Source of the DNA: Azovibrio restrictus DSM 23866
GTDB taxonomy: Bacteria; Pseudomonadota; Gammaproteobacteria; Burkholderiales; Rhodocyclaceae
Direction: 5' to 3'
DNA length: 64,000 bases
Assembly: GCF_000429665.1 (NCBI RefSeq)
Contig: NZ_AUCH01000017.1
Span: 62,001 to 126,000, forward strand
Positions 25,949 to 34,838 of this stretch are shown here, piece by piece. Below the pieces are notes generated by a model, which worked only from the letters and a program-made list of their open reading frames with translations, ran no database searches and had not been told where the DNA came from. Each line of letters opens with the position of its first letter. Within the stretch, counting starts at the first letter, position 1. Both the position numbers and the translations under genes were made by a program.

Positions 25949-28228
25949 ATGAATAAAAAACTTTGTGCGGTTCTGATTGCCGGTCTGCTGTCGGCTTCGG
26001 CCCATGCCTTCGAACCCTTTGCCATCAGGGATATCCGCGTTGAAGGCATCCAGCGGACGGAGGCCGGCACGGTGTTTACCTATCTGCCGGTCAAGGTGGG
26101 TGACACCCTTACCAGCGAGAAGGCATCCCAGTCCATCAAGGCCCTGTTTGCCACGGGTTTCTTCAAGGATGTGCGGGTCGAGGTGGAAGGGGACGTGATG
26201 GTCCTGATCCTCCAGGAACGTCCGGCCATTGCCAAGATCGATTTCGTTGGCATGAAGGAGTTCGAGAAGGACCCTATCCTCAAGGCCATGAAGGACATGG
26301 GCCTCTCGGAAACCCAGATTTTCGACCGGGCCCTTCTGGACCGGGCTGAGCAGGAACTGAAACGCCAGTACCTGACCAAGGGCAAATACGGGGTGCAGAT
26401 CACCACCACCGTGACGCCCCTGGAGCGCAACCGGGTGGGGATCAACTTCAACATCACCGAAGGGGAATCCGCCAAGATCAAGGCCATCAACATTGTCGGG
26501 GTGCAAGCCTTCAAGGAGAAGGATCTGCTTGAACTGTTCGAGTTGAGCACCCCGGGCTGGCTGAGCTGGTACACCAAGAATGACCAGTATTCCCGCCAGA
26601 AGCTGTCCGCCGACCTGGAAAAGCTGCGCTCCTACTACATGAACCGGGGTTACCTGGAGTTCGCCGTCGATTCCACCCAGGTGAGCATTTCCCCGGACAA
26701 GCAGGACATCTACATCACGGTGAACATCAGCGAAGGGGACCGTTACCAGATCTCCTCCATCAAGCTGGCCGGGGACCTGATCCTGCCCGAGGCCGAGATT
26801 CGCAAGCTGGTGCCCCTGAAGCCCGGCCAGGTGTTCTCCCGGGAAGAGCTGAACAACACCACCAAGCGCATCACCGACCGCCTGAGCGATCAGGGCTATG
26901 CCTTTGCCAACGTCAATGCCTCCCCGGAGCTGGACAAGGAAAAGAAGCAGGTGGCTTTCACCATCTTCGTGGACCCGGGCAAGCGGGTGTACGTGCGCCG
27001 CATCAATGTGACCGGCAACACCCGTACTCGGGACGAGGTGATCCGTCGGGAAATGCGGCAGATGGAAGGGGGCTGGTACAACGCCGAGCAGGTCACCCTG
27101 TCCAAGCAGCGGGTGGACAAGCTCGGCTATTTTGCCGACGTGACCGTGGAAACACCGCCCGTGCCCGGTACCGCCGACCAGGTGGACGTAAACCTCAACG
27201 TCACCGAGAAGCCCACCGGCAACATCATGCTGGGGGCCGGCTTCTCCCAGTCGGAGAAGGTCATGCTGTCCGGCTCCATCTCCCAGAACAACATCTTCGG
27301 TAGCGGCAAGCACCTGACCCTGGGCCTGAACACCAGCAAGACCAACCGCAACCTGTCCCTGAGCTATACCGATCCCTATTTCACCATCGATGGTATTTCC
27401 CAGGGCTTCGATGTCTATCACCGGACCTACGAGCCCACCACCATCGACGTGGGGGATTACAAGACCGCCTCCACCGGGGCCGGCATCCGCTTCGGCTTCC
27501 CCATTTCCGAGCGGGAATCCATCGGCGTGGGCCTGACCCTGGACCATACCAAGATCACCACCTACGACAGCAGTCCCCAGCGCTACATCGACTTTGTGGA
27601 TAAGTATGGCAGCTCCAACATCACCATCCCGTTGACCATCAACTGGACCAGTGACGGCAAGGACAGCTACATCTTCCCGACTACCGGCACCTACCAGCGC
27701 GCCGGTCTGGAACTGGCCCTCCCCGGGGGCGACCTGAAGTACTGGAAGCTGAGCTACCAGTACCAGCGTTTCTTCCCCATTTCCAAGTCCCTGACCCTGA
27801 TGGTCAACGGGGACTTCGGCTACGGGGACGGTTACGGGGGCCAGGACGGCCTGCCGTTCTACAAGAACTACTACGTGGGCGGCATCAATTCCGTGCGCGG
27901 CTATGCGGCCTCCAGTCTGGGCCCCGTGGATGCCAAGTACGAGGACGAGCGTCTCGGGGGCAACCGCAAGATCGTCGGCAATGCGGAACTGCTCTGGGGC
28001 CTGCCCGGCTACGACAAGTCCCTGCGCATGGGCGTGTTCTTCGATATCGGCCAGACCTTCGGTCCCGGCCAGAAAATCAAGACTGACGATTTCCGGGCTT
28101 CCACCGGCGTTTCGCTGGCGTGGATCTCTCCCGTCGGTCCCCTCAAATTCAGTATTGCCGCCCCGCTCAACGACAAGCCGGGGGACGATACCGAAACCTT
28201 CCAGTTCCAACTGGGTTCCACTTTTTGA
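25949..28228 (+). CDS. bamA: outer membrane protein assembly factor BamA
   Basis: 759 residues. The core of the BAM complex that inserts beta-barrels into the outer membrane. A signal peptide ends in SASAHA after residue 19. Five POTRA domains follow to about residue 420 (FAIRDIRVEGIQRTEAGTVF begins the first), then a 16-strand Omp85 barrel with YYVGGINSVRGYAASSLGP, the conserved loop-6 VRGY motif. The protein ends in phenylalanine (QFQLGSTF), as required for BAM substrates. The rseP-bamA-skp-lpxD order is conserved. Confidence 0.98.
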   Translation: MNKKLCAVLIAGLLSASAHAFEPFAIRDIRVEGIQRTEAGTVFTYLPVKVGDTLTSEKASQSIKALFATGFFKDVRVEVEGDVMVLILQERPAIAKIDFVGMKEFEKDPILKAMKDMGLSETQIFDRALLDRAEQELKRQYLTKGKYGVQITTTVTPLERNRVGINFNITEGESAKIKAINIVGVQAFKEKDLLELFELSTPGWLSWYTKNDQYSRQKLSADLEKLRSYYMNRGYLEFAVDSTQVSISPDKQDIYITVNISEGDRYQISSIKLAGDLILPEAEIRKLVPLKPGQVFSREELNNTTKRITDRLSDQGYAFANVNASPELDKEKKQVAFTIFVDPGKRVYVRRINVTGNTRTRDEVIRREMRQMEGGWYNAEQVTLSKQRVDKLGYFADVTVETPPVPGTADQVDVNLNVTEKPTGNIMLGAGFSQSEKVMLSGSISQNNIFGSGKHLTLGLNTSKTNRNLSLSYTDPYFTIDGISQGFDVYHRTYEPTTIDVGDYKTASTGAGIRFGFPISERESIGVGLTLDHTKITTYDSSPQRYIDFVDKYGSSNITIPLTINWTSDGKDSYIFPTTGTYQRAGLELALPGGDLKYWKLSYQYQRFFPISKSLTLMVNGDFGYGDGYGGQDGLPFYKNYYVGGINSVRGYAASSLGPVDAKYEDERLGGNRKIVGNAELLWGLPGYDKSLRMGVFFDIGQTFGPGQKIKTDDFRASTGVSLAWISPVGPLKFSIAAPLNDKPGDDTETFQFQLGSTF

Positions 28229-28240
28229 AGCAGGAGAACA

Positions 28241-28750
28241 ATGTTGAATACCAAGTCCGTTCTTGCCGCCAGTCTTTGTGCCGCCACCCTGGTGGCTCCG
28301 GTTGCCCAGGCGGCTGATCTGAAGGTGGGGTATGTGGATACCCAGCGCATCTTCCGCAATGCGCCTTCCGCCATCAAGGCGGCCAAGGAAATCGAAGCTG
28401 AATTCTCCAAGCGGGATCAGGAACTGCAGCGCATGGCCAAGCAGCTCCAGGGCATGCAGGAAAACATGGAAAAGAACGCCGTCACCATGTCCGAAACCGA
28501 GCGCCGCAACAAGGAGCGCGAGTTTTCCGAGCTGTCCCGGGAGTTCCAGCGCAAGCAGCGCGAGTTCCGTGAAGACCTGAACCTGCGTCAGAACGAAGCC
28601 AACGCCGCCATCATCGAGAAGGCCAACCGGGCCATCAAGCAGATCGCCGACAGCGAGAAGTTCGACCTGATCCTGCAGGATGTGGTCTGGGTCAGCCCCA
28701 AACTGGACATCACCGACAAGGTGGTGAAGGCCCTTTCGGACGGCAAGTGA
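28241..28750 (+). CDS. skp: periplasmic chaperone Skp/OmpH
   Basis: 169 residues. Carries unfolded outer-membrane proteins across the periplasm to BamA. A signal peptide ends near PVAQAADLK; the mature start KVGYVDTQRIFRNAPSAIKA is the family hallmark. The middle is a long charged coiled coil (the tentacles), rich in Lys, Arg, Glu and Gln. An AGGAG lies before the ATG. The stop overlaps the lpxD ATG. Confidence 0.96.
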   Translation: MLNTKSVLAASLCAATLVAPVAQAADLKVGYVDTQRIFRNAPSAIKAAKEIEAEFSKRDQELQRMAKQLQGMQENMEKNAVTMSETERRNKEREFSELSREFQRKQREFREDLNLRQNEANAAIIEKANRAIKQIADSEKFDLILQDVVWVSPKLDITDKVVKALSDGK

Positions 28751-29820
28751 TGCAGGGGCACGCGAGCGGAGCGGTGTGGACGCTCGCGGCCATCGTGGAC
28801 CGCCTGGGCGGCGAGATCCGGGGGGACGCCAGTCTCCCCGTCGCCCAGGTCGGCACCCTGCAGGGCGCCGTCAGCGGCCAGATAGCCTTTCTGGCCAATC
28901 CCAAGTATCGCAAGCACCTGGGGGAAACCCGCGCCAGTGCAGTGATCCTGGCGCCTGAGGCCCTGGCAGACCTGCCCGTGGACGCGGCCGGTCAGCCCCG
29001 GGTGGCCGCCATCGTCACGCCCAGGCCCTACGTCTATTACGCCCGGGTGGCGGCCCTGCTCAATCCGGTGCCGCGCCTGGGGCCCGGCTGCCATGGGGCC
29101 GCCGTGCTGGAAAGCCCGGTGCCGGCCTCCTGTCATGTGGGCCCCGGGGCCTGGATAGGTCCGGGGGTGAGCCTGGGGGAGGGGGTGGAGATCCGCGCCA
29201 ACGCCGTGATCGGTGCCGGGGTCAGTATCGGCGCCGACAGCATCGTGCACGGGGGCGCCGTCATCTACCCCGGCTGTCAGATTGGGGAGCGGGCCATCAT
29301 CCACAGCGGTGCGGTGATCGGGGCCGACGGCTTCGGCTTTGCCCCGGAAGGGGGCCGATGGCTGAAGATTCCCCAGATCGGCCGGGTGGTGCTGGGCAAC
29401 GACGTGGAAATCGGTGCCAACACCAGCATCGACCGGGGTGCCCTGGAAGACACGGTGATCGGCGATGGCTGCAAGCTGGATAACCAGATCATGATCGGCC
29501 ACAACTGCGTCATCGGCGAGCACACGGTGATTGCCGGCTGCGTCGGCATCGCCGGCAGCACCCGCATCGGCCATCACTGCGCCATCGGTGGGGCGGCCAT
29601 GATCCTGGGGCATCTGGAGATCGCCCCGGGCACGGAGATTTCCCCGGGCACCATGGTGATGAAGAACATCACCAAGAGCGGCAAGTACACGGCCCTCTAT
29701 CCCCTGGACAGCCACGACAAATGGCTGCAGAACGCTGCCCACCTGAAACACCTGGGGCAACTGGCCCAGCGGGTGAGCGAGCTTGAGAAAAAACTTCAAG
29801 AATTAGAGACAAAGAGCTGA
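28750..29820 (+). CDS. lpxD: UDP-3-O-(3-hydroxyacyl)glucosamine N-acyltransferase
   Basis: 356 residues. Third step of lipid A synthesis. An N-terminal uridine-binding domain (LGGEIRGDASLPVAQVGTLQ) is followed by a left-handed beta-helix of hexapeptide repeats from about residue 110 to 300 and a C-terminal helix. The catalytic histidine is in MIGHNCVIGEH. I chose the ATG at 28750, which overlaps the skp stop as TGATG; a GTG three bases earlier is an equal possibility. fabZ follows. Confidence 0.96.
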   Translation: MQGHASGAVWTLAAIVDRLGGEIRGDASLPVAQVGTLQGAVSGQIAFLANPKYRKHLGETRASAVILAPEALADLPVDAAGQPRVAAIVTPRPYVYYARVAALLNPVPRLGPGCHGAAVLESPVPASCHVGPGAWIGPGVSLGEGVEIRANAVIGAGVSIGADSIVHGGAVIYPGCQIGERAIIHSGAVIGADGFGFAPEGGRWLKIPQIGRVVLGNDVEIGANTSIDRGALEDTVIGDGCKLDNQIMIGHNCVIGEHTVIAGCVGIAGSTRIGHHCAIGGAAMILGHLEIAPGTEISPGTMVMKNITKSGKYTALYPLDSHDKWLQNAAHLKHLGQLAQRVSELEKKLQELETKS

Positions 29821-29824
29821 TTAA

Positions 29825-30265
29825 ATGGATATTCATCAAATTCTGGAACACCTGCCGCACCGTTATCCCTTCCTGCTGGTGGATAGGGTCGTGGAGGTGG
29901 AGCCGGGCAAGTCCATCCACGCCTACAAGAACGTCACCATCAACGAGCCTTTCTTCCAGGGCCATTTCCCCCATCATCCGGTGATGCCGGGTGTGCTGAT
30001 CATGGAAGCCCTGGCCCAGGCCGCCGGCATCCTCTCCTTCAAGACCATGGGCGAGATGCCCAGCGACGATTCCGTGTTCTACTTTGTCGGCATCGACAAC
30101 GCCCGCTTCAAGAAGCCGGTGCTGCCCGGCGACCAGCTGCACCTGCACGTGGACATCGAACGCCAGATGCGCGGCATCTGGAAGTACAAGGCCGTGGCCA
30201 AGGTGGATGGGGAAATCGCCGCCGAAGCCAACCTCATGTGTGCCAAGCGGGACATCGCCAAGTGA
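29825..30265 (+). CDS. fabZ: 3-hydroxyacyl-ACP dehydratase FabZ
   Basis: 146 residues, hot-dog fold. Dehydrates 3-hydroxyacyl-ACP in fatty acid elongation and so competes with LpxA/LpxD for hydroxyacyl-ACP. The catalytic pair is H47 and E61 in FFQGHFPHHPVMPGVLIMEA. LLPHRYPFLLVDRV-type text near the N-terminus (HLPHRYPFLLVDRVVE) is diagnostic. It lies between lpxD and lpxA in the conserved block, and its stop overlaps the lpxA GTG. Confidence 0.98.
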   Translation: MDIHQILEHLPHRYPFLLVDRVVEVEPGKSIHAYKNVTINEPFFQGHFPHHPVMPGVLIMEALAQAAGILSFKTMGEMPSDDSVFYFVGIDNARFKKPVLPGDQLHLHVDIERQMRGIWKYKAVAKVDGEIAAEANLMCAKRDIAK

Positions 30266-31041
30266 GTGAACGGATCCACCCCACCGCCATCGTCCATCCC
30301 GGTGCCAGGATCGGCAACGGGGTCGAGATTGGCGCCTATTCCATCATCGGCGAGCACGTGGAGATCGGCGACCAGACCGTGGTTGGCCCCCACGTTGTGA
30401 TCCACGGCCATACCCGTATCGGCCGGGAAAACCGGATCTTCCAGTTTTCCTCCCTGGGCGAAGTGCCCCAGGACAAGAAGTACGCGGACGAGCCCACCCG
30501 CCTGGAAATCGGCGACCGCAACACCATCCGCGAGTTCTGCACCTTCAACCTGGGCACGGTCCAGGATGCGGGGGTGACCCGCATCGGCAACGACAACTGG
30601 ATCATGGCCTATGTGCATATCGCCCATGACTGCCAGGTGGGCAACCACACCACCTTTGCCAACAACGCCCAGCTGGCCGGCCACGTGCATGTGGACGACT
30701 GGGCCATCCTGGGTGGTTACACGGGCATCCACCAGTTCTGCCGGGTGGGCGCCCATGTGATGACCGCCGTGGGCACCGTGATCCTCCAGGACGTGCCGCC
30801 CTACCTGATGGCGGCCGGCAACACCGCCTCGCCCTATGGCATCAACGTGGAAGGCCTGAAGCGGCGCGGCTTTACCGCCGAATCCATCACCGCTCTGAAG
30901 CGGGCTTACCGGACCCTGTACAAGTCCGGCCTGATGCTGGAAGAGGCCAAGGTGAAGCTGGAGGAAATGGCCAGGGAGCAGCCGGACGTGCATCGCTTCG
31001 TGGAATTCCTCGAACTCTCCAAGCGCGGCATCATCCGATGA
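30262..31041 (+). CDS. lpxA: UDP-N-acetylglucosamine acyltransferase
   Basis: 259 residues. First step of lipid A synthesis: moves hydroxyacyl from ACP to UDP-GlcNAc. A left-handed beta-helix of hexapeptide repeats fills the first 190 residues, starting IHPTAIVHPGARIGNGVEIG; the catalytic histidine is H122 in YVHIAHDCQVGNHT. The start is a GTG at 30262 overlapping fabZ as GTGA. The C-terminal helical domain follows, and the gene overlaps lpxB by four bases. Confidence 0.97.
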   Translation: MSERIHPTAIVHPGARIGNGVEIGAYSIIGEHVEIGDQTVVGPHVVIHGHTRIGRENRIFQFSSLGEVPQDKKYADEPTRLEIGDRNTIREFCTFNLGTVQDAGVTRIGNDNWIMAYVHIAHDCQVGNHTTFANNAQLAGHVHVDDWAILGGYTGIHQFCRVGAHVMTAVGTVILQDVPPYLMAAGNTASPYGINVEGLKRRGFTAESITALKRAYRTLYKSGLMLEEAKVKLEEMAREQPDVHRFVEFLELSKRGIIR

Positions 31042-32186
31042 GCCGGCCGTTTCGCATCGCCATCGTGGCGGGCGAAGCATCCGGAGATCTGCTCGCCAGC
31101 CACCTGATCGCCGCCCTCAAGGCCCGCCTGCCCCAGCTTTCCTTCTTCGGCATCGGCGGTCCCAAGATGATGGCCCAGGGCTTCACCGCCTGGTGGCCCA
31201 TGGAAAAGCTGGCGGTCATGGGCTACGTGGAAGTGCTGAAGCGCTACCGGGAGATCGCCGGCATCCGCCGGGACCTGAAAGCCCGCCTGCTGCAGGACCC
31301 TCCCGACCTGTTCATCGGCGTCGATGCCCCGGACTTCAACCTGGGCCTGGAAGCGGACCTGAAGGCCAGGGGCGTCACCACCCTCCACTACGTCAGTCCC
31401 TCCATCTGGGCCTGGCGGGGCAAGCGCATCCACAAGATCGCCCAGGCAGTGCACCGGGTGCTGGCCCTGTTCCCCATGGAGCCACCCCTGTACGAAAAGG
31501 CCGGGGTCCCGGTCACCTACGTGGGCCATCCCCTGGCAGACCAGATTCCCCTGCACACGGACAAGAAGGAAGCCCGGGCCAAGCTCAACCTGCCCCTGGA
31601 AGGCACCCTCTACGCCCTGTTGCCGGGCAGCCGCCAGTCGGAGCTGGAATACCTGGCCGACACCTTCGTCCAGACCGCCCGCCTGATCCATCAGCTGCAG
31701 CCCCAGGCGATATTCCTGGTGCCCCTGGCCACCCGGGAGACCCGGCTCCAGTTCGAGACCGCCATCTACCGGCAGCAGGTGGCCAACCTGCCGTTCCGGC
31801 TCCTGTTCGGCCACGCCCAGGACGCCATGGGCGCCGCCGACGTGGTGCTGGTGGCAAGCGGAACCGCCACCCTGGAAGCCGCCCTGGTGAAGCGCCCCAT
31901 GGTGATCACCTACAAGCTTTCGCCCACCACCTACCGGATGATGAAGAAGCGGGGCTACCTGCCTTACGTGGGGCTGCCCAATGTCCTGGCCGGGCGCTTC
32001 CTGGTGCCGGAGCTGCTGCAGGACGAAGCCACCCCGGAAAACCTGGCCCAGGCCCTGGTGAACCTGGCCAGCGACCCCCGGGTGGCCAGCTACCTGGAAG
32101 GGGAGTTCACCCGCATCCACGAGCAACTGCGGCAGAACACGGCTGCCCGGGCGGCCGAAGCGGTGATTGCGTGCCTGCCCAGCTGA
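31038..32186 (+). CDS. lpxB: lipid A disaccharide synthase
   Basis: 382 residues. Joins UDP-diacylglucosamine and lipid X into the lipid A disaccharide at the inner membrane. Hallmarks: IAIVAGEASGDLLASHLIAA at the N-terminus, IGVDAPDFNLGLE, YVSPSIWAWRGKRI and LLPGSRQSELEYL. It overlaps lpxA at its start and rnhB by 16 bases at its end. The block lpxD-fabZ-lpxA-lpxB is complete. Confidence 0.97.
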   Translation: MSRPFRIAIVAGEASGDLLASHLIAALKARLPQLSFFGIGGPKMMAQGFTAWWPMEKLAVMGYVEVLKRYREIAGIRRDLKARLLQDPPDLFIGVDAPDFNLGLEADLKARGVTTLHYVSPSIWAWRGKRIHKIAQAVHRVLALFPMEPPLYEKAGVPVTYVGHPLADQIPLHTDKKEARAKLNLPLEGTLYALLPGSRQSELEYLADTFVQTARLIHQLQPQAIFLVPLATRETRLQFETAIYRQQVANLPFRLLFGHAQDAMGAADVVLVASGTATLEAALVKRPMVITYKLSPTTYRMMKKRGYLPYVGLPNVLAGRFLVPELLQDEATPENLAQALVNLASDPRVASYLEGEFTRIHEQLRQNTAARAAEAVIACLPS

Positions 32187-32761
32187 GTGCGCTGCCCGCC
32201 GACGTCTGCGGCATCGACGAAGCCGGCCGTGGGCCCCTGGCGGGGCCCGTGGTGGCTGCTGCGGTGATCCTCAATCCGGAGCGCCCGATCCCGGGCCTCA
32301 ACGATTCCAAGAAGCTCTCGGAAAAACGCCGCCTGATCCTGGCCGAAGAAATCCGGGCCCACGCCCTGGCTTGGTGCGTGGCCGAAGCCAGCCCCGCGGA
32401 AATCGACCGGATCAACATCCTCCAGGCCACTTTCCTGGCCATGCAGCGGGCCGTGGCCGGCCTCGCCCTGGCCCCGGCCCGTGCGGTGGTGGATGGCAAC
32501 CGCTGCCCGCGGCTGGAAATCCCCGTGCAGGCGGTGGTGCAGGGGGATGGCAAGATCGCCGCCATCGCCGCGGCCTCCATCCTGGCCAAGACCGTGCGCG
32601 ATGCGGGCATGGTGGCCCTGCACCAGAACTATCCCCAATACGGTTTCGAGCGGCACATGGGCTACCCCACGGCCGCCCATCTGGCCGCCCTCCAGGCCCA
32701 CGGGCCCTGTCCGGCCCACCGCCGCAGCTTCGGCCCGGTGGCCCAGCTCAGCCTGCTCTGA
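32171..32761 (+). CDS. rnhB: ribonuclease HII
   Basis: 196 residues with a GTG start at 32171 inside the end of lpxB. Removes RNA from RNA/DNA hybrids, including single misincorporated ribonucleotides. The active-site motif GIDEAGRGPLAGPVVAAAV begins with D16 and E17; VVDGN, QGDGKIAAIAAASILAKTVRD and YPQYGFERHMGYPT complete the signature. The ribosome site is weak, so translation may be coupled to lpxB. lpxB-rnhB is a conserved neighbour pair. Confidence 0.95.
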   Translation: MPAQLSALPADVCGIDEAGRGPLAGPVVAAAVILNPERPIPGLNDSKKLSEKRRLILAEEIRAHALAWCVAEASPAEIDRINILQATFLAMQRAVAGLALAPARAVVDGNRCPRLEIPVQAVVQGDGKIAAIAAASILAKTVRDAGMVALHQNYPQYGFERHMGYPTAAHLAALQAHGPCPAHRRSFGPVAQLSLL

Positions 32762-32765
32762 AGTC

Positions 32766-33548
32766 ATGAAGCACATCGTTTCCCGGGATAACCCGGCCTT
32801 CCGGGCCTGGAAGAAGCTGGCCCAGTCCAGCCGGGAACGGCGCAAGGCCGGCCGTACCCTGCTCGAAGGCATGCACCTGCTGACCGCCTGGACGGCCCGG
32901 CACGGCCTGCCGGAGATGGTGCTGGTGAGCGAACGGGGCGCGGCCCAGGGGGAAATCGCCGCCTGGCTGGCCGCCCATCCCCAGGCCCGGGTGGTGCTGC
33001 TGGCGGATGGCTTGCTGGCGGAACTGGCGGATACGGAAACTCCGGCCGGGGTCCTGGCCGAGGTGGAGGTGCCCGCCGCTGATCAGGCGCCGGCGCTGGA
33101 CCGGGACACGGTGCTCCTGGACGGCATCCAGGACCCGGGCAACCTGGGCACCCTGTTGCGCACGGCCGCTGCCGCCGGGTTCGGGCAGCTGCTCCTGTCG
33201 CCGGACTGTGTCGGGGCCTGGTCGCCCAAGGTGCTGCGGGCGGGGCAGGGGGCCCATTTCCTGGTGCAGATCCATGAAGGGGCTGACCTGGAAACCTTCC
33301 TCACCCAGTTCCAGGGTGCCAGTCTGGCCACTGCCCTGGAAGGCGCCGTATCCCTGCATCAGGCCTGCTGGCAGGGGCCCGTGGCCTGGGTGTTCGGTGC
33401 GGAAGGGCAGGGGGTGAGTCCCGCCGTCCTGGCCCGGGCCGGGCAGCGCATCCACATCCCCATGCCCGGGGCGGTGGAATCCCTCAACGTGGGCGCCGCC
33501 GCCGCCATCTGCCTGTTCGAAACCCTGCGCCGGCGCCTGCCGGCCTGA
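32766..33548 (+). CDS. TrmH/SpoU-family RNA 2'-O-methyltransferase
   Basis: 260 residues. A SPOUT-class enzyme with an N-terminal substrate-binding domain (RTLLEGMHLLTAW) and a C-terminal knotted methyltransferase. The three SpoU motifs are clear: DPGNLGTLLRTAAAAGF, WVFGAEGQGVS and IPMPGAVESLNVGAAAAICLFE. It probably methylates a ribose in 23S rRNA or tRNA; the exact nucleotide cannot be told. It follows rnhB by four bases and closes the long plus-strand operon, after which a strong hairpin stands. Confidence 0.9.
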   Translation: MKHIVSRDNPAFRAWKKLAQSSRERRKAGRTLLEGMHLLTAWTARHGLPEMVLVSERGAAQGEIAAWLAAHPQARVVLLADGLLAELADTETPAGVLAEVEVPAADQAPALDRDTVLLDGIQDPGNLGTLLRTAAAAGFGQLLLSPDCVGAWSPKVLRAGQGAHFLVQIHEGADLETFLTQFQGASLATALEGAVSLHQACWQGPVAWVFGAEGQGVSPAVLARAGQRIHIPMPGAVESLNVGAAAAICLFETLRRRLPA

Positions 33549-33600
33549 GTCGGGGGGCGGTTCCTGCTCCCTGTTCCTGTTTCCGGCGTCCGATAGCATA

Positions 33601-33635
33601 CGGGCCCTGCCGCTGCTGCCAGCGGGCAGGGCCCG
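33601..33635. terminator. strong hairpin between convergent genes
   Basis: CGGGCCCTGCC (33601-33611) pairs with GGCAGGGCCCG (33625-33635), extended inward by GCTG/CAGC around a four-base loop with one bulged G. It lies between the RNA methyltransferase gene and the convergent yqhD gene, so it could serve both directions, but there is no T-run on either side. Confidence 0.5.
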
Positions 33636-33656
33636 GTGTTCAGGGATGGATGCCGC

Positions 33657-34817
33657 TCAGAGGCAGGCTTCCAGGACCCGGCGGCTGAGTTCCAGGTCCA
33701 TGTCCTGTCTTTCCCCCAGCTTGTCCATGCCATGGGCCTCCAGTTGGGCCAGCAGCCGGGGCACGGCTTCGGCGCTGATCTGGTAGTCCCCCAGGCGGGA
33801 CTTCATCCCCAGGGAGGCGAAGAACTCCCGGGTGCGGGCGATGGCCTGGTCGATGCGCGCCGTGTCGCTGCCTTCCCGGATGCCCCAGACCCGTTCCGCG
33901 TACTGGAGCAGCTTTTCCCGCTTGCCTTCCCGGCGCAGGTCCAGGAGCGGCGGCAGGACCACGGCCAGGGTCTGGGCGTGGTCGAGACCATACATGGCGG
34001 TGATCTCGTGGCCGAGCATGTGGGTGGCCCAGTCCTGGGGCACCCCCGCCCCGATCAGGCCATTCAGGGCCTGGGTGGCGGCCCACATCAGGTTGGCCCG
34101 GAGATCGTAATCCTGAGGCGTTGCCAGGGCCCGGGGGCCGATGTCCACCAGGGTCTGGAGCAGGCCTTCGGCATAGCGGTCCTGGAGGGGGGCGTTGACC
34201 GGGTAGGTCAGGTACTGCTCGATGACGTGCACGAAGGCATCCACGATGCCGTTGGCGATCTGCCGGGGCGGCAGGCTGAAGGTCTTGACCGGGTCCAGGA
34301 TGGCAAAGCGCGGGAACACGTGGGGGCTGGCAAAGGGCAGCTTGGCCTGCAGGGACTTGCGGCTGACTACGGAAAAATGGTTCATCTCCGAGCCCGTGGC
34401 GGGCAGGGTGACGACGCAGCCCAGAGGCAGGGCGCTGCTGATCTTGGCGCCAAAGGTTTCCAGGATGTGCCAGGGGTCTTCCCGGGGATATTCCACCGCG
34501 GCCGCCACGAACTTGGTGCCGTCGATGACCGAGCCGCCGCCCACGGCCAGGAGGAAGTCCAGGCCTTCCTGGCGCACCAGTTGCACCGCCTGCATCAGGG
34601 TCTCGTAGGCGGGATTGGGCTCGATGCCGCCAAAGCGCATCACCGTGCGGGGTGCCAGGGCAGCCTCCACCTCGGCCAGGGTGCCGTTCTTCTCGGCGCT
34701 GCCGCCGCCGTAGAGCACCAGCACCCGGGCGTTTTCCGGGACCAGCTCCTGCAGGCGGGCGATGCTGTCACGGCCGAAGACGATGCGGGTGGGGTTGTAG
34801 TAGTCGAAGTTGAGCAT
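33657..34817 (-). CDS. yqhD: YqhD-like NADPH-dependent iron/zinc alcohol dehydrogenase
   Basis: 386 residues of the group III (iron-containing) alcohol dehydrogenases. It is very close to E. coli YqhD, which reduces short aldehydes and detoxifies lipid-peroxidation products: FGGIEPNPAYETLMQAVQLVR, LLAVGGGSVIDGTKF, NGIVDAFVHVIEQY and AATQALNGLIGAGVPQDWATHML. Metal ligands by alignment are D193, H197, H266 and H280. It is 21 bases downstream of ppsR on the same strand. That position, inside an otherwise conserved neighbourhood, suggests local insertion; codon use looks like that of its neighbours. Confidence 0.9.
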   Translation of the reverse strand: MLNFDYYNPTRIVFGRDSIARLQELVPENARVLVLYGGGSAEKNGTLAEVEAALAPRTVMRFGGIEPNPAYETLMQAVQLVRQEGLDFLLAVGGGSVIDGTKFVAAAVEYPREDPWHILETFGAKISSALPLGCVVTLPATGSEMNHFSVVSRKSLQAKLPFASPHVFPRFAILDPVKTFSLPPRQIANGIVDAFVHVIEQYLTYPVNAPLQDRYAEGLLQTLVDIGPRALATPQDYDLRANLMWAATQALNGLIGAGVPQDWATHMLGHEITAMYGLDHAQTLAVVLPPLLDLRREGKREKLLQYAERVWGIREGSDTARIDQAIARTREFFASLGMKSRLGDYQISAEAVPRLLAQLEAHGMDKLGERQDMDLELSRRVLEACL

Positions 34818-34838
34818 GGCTTTCCTTTCCGGTGGGGC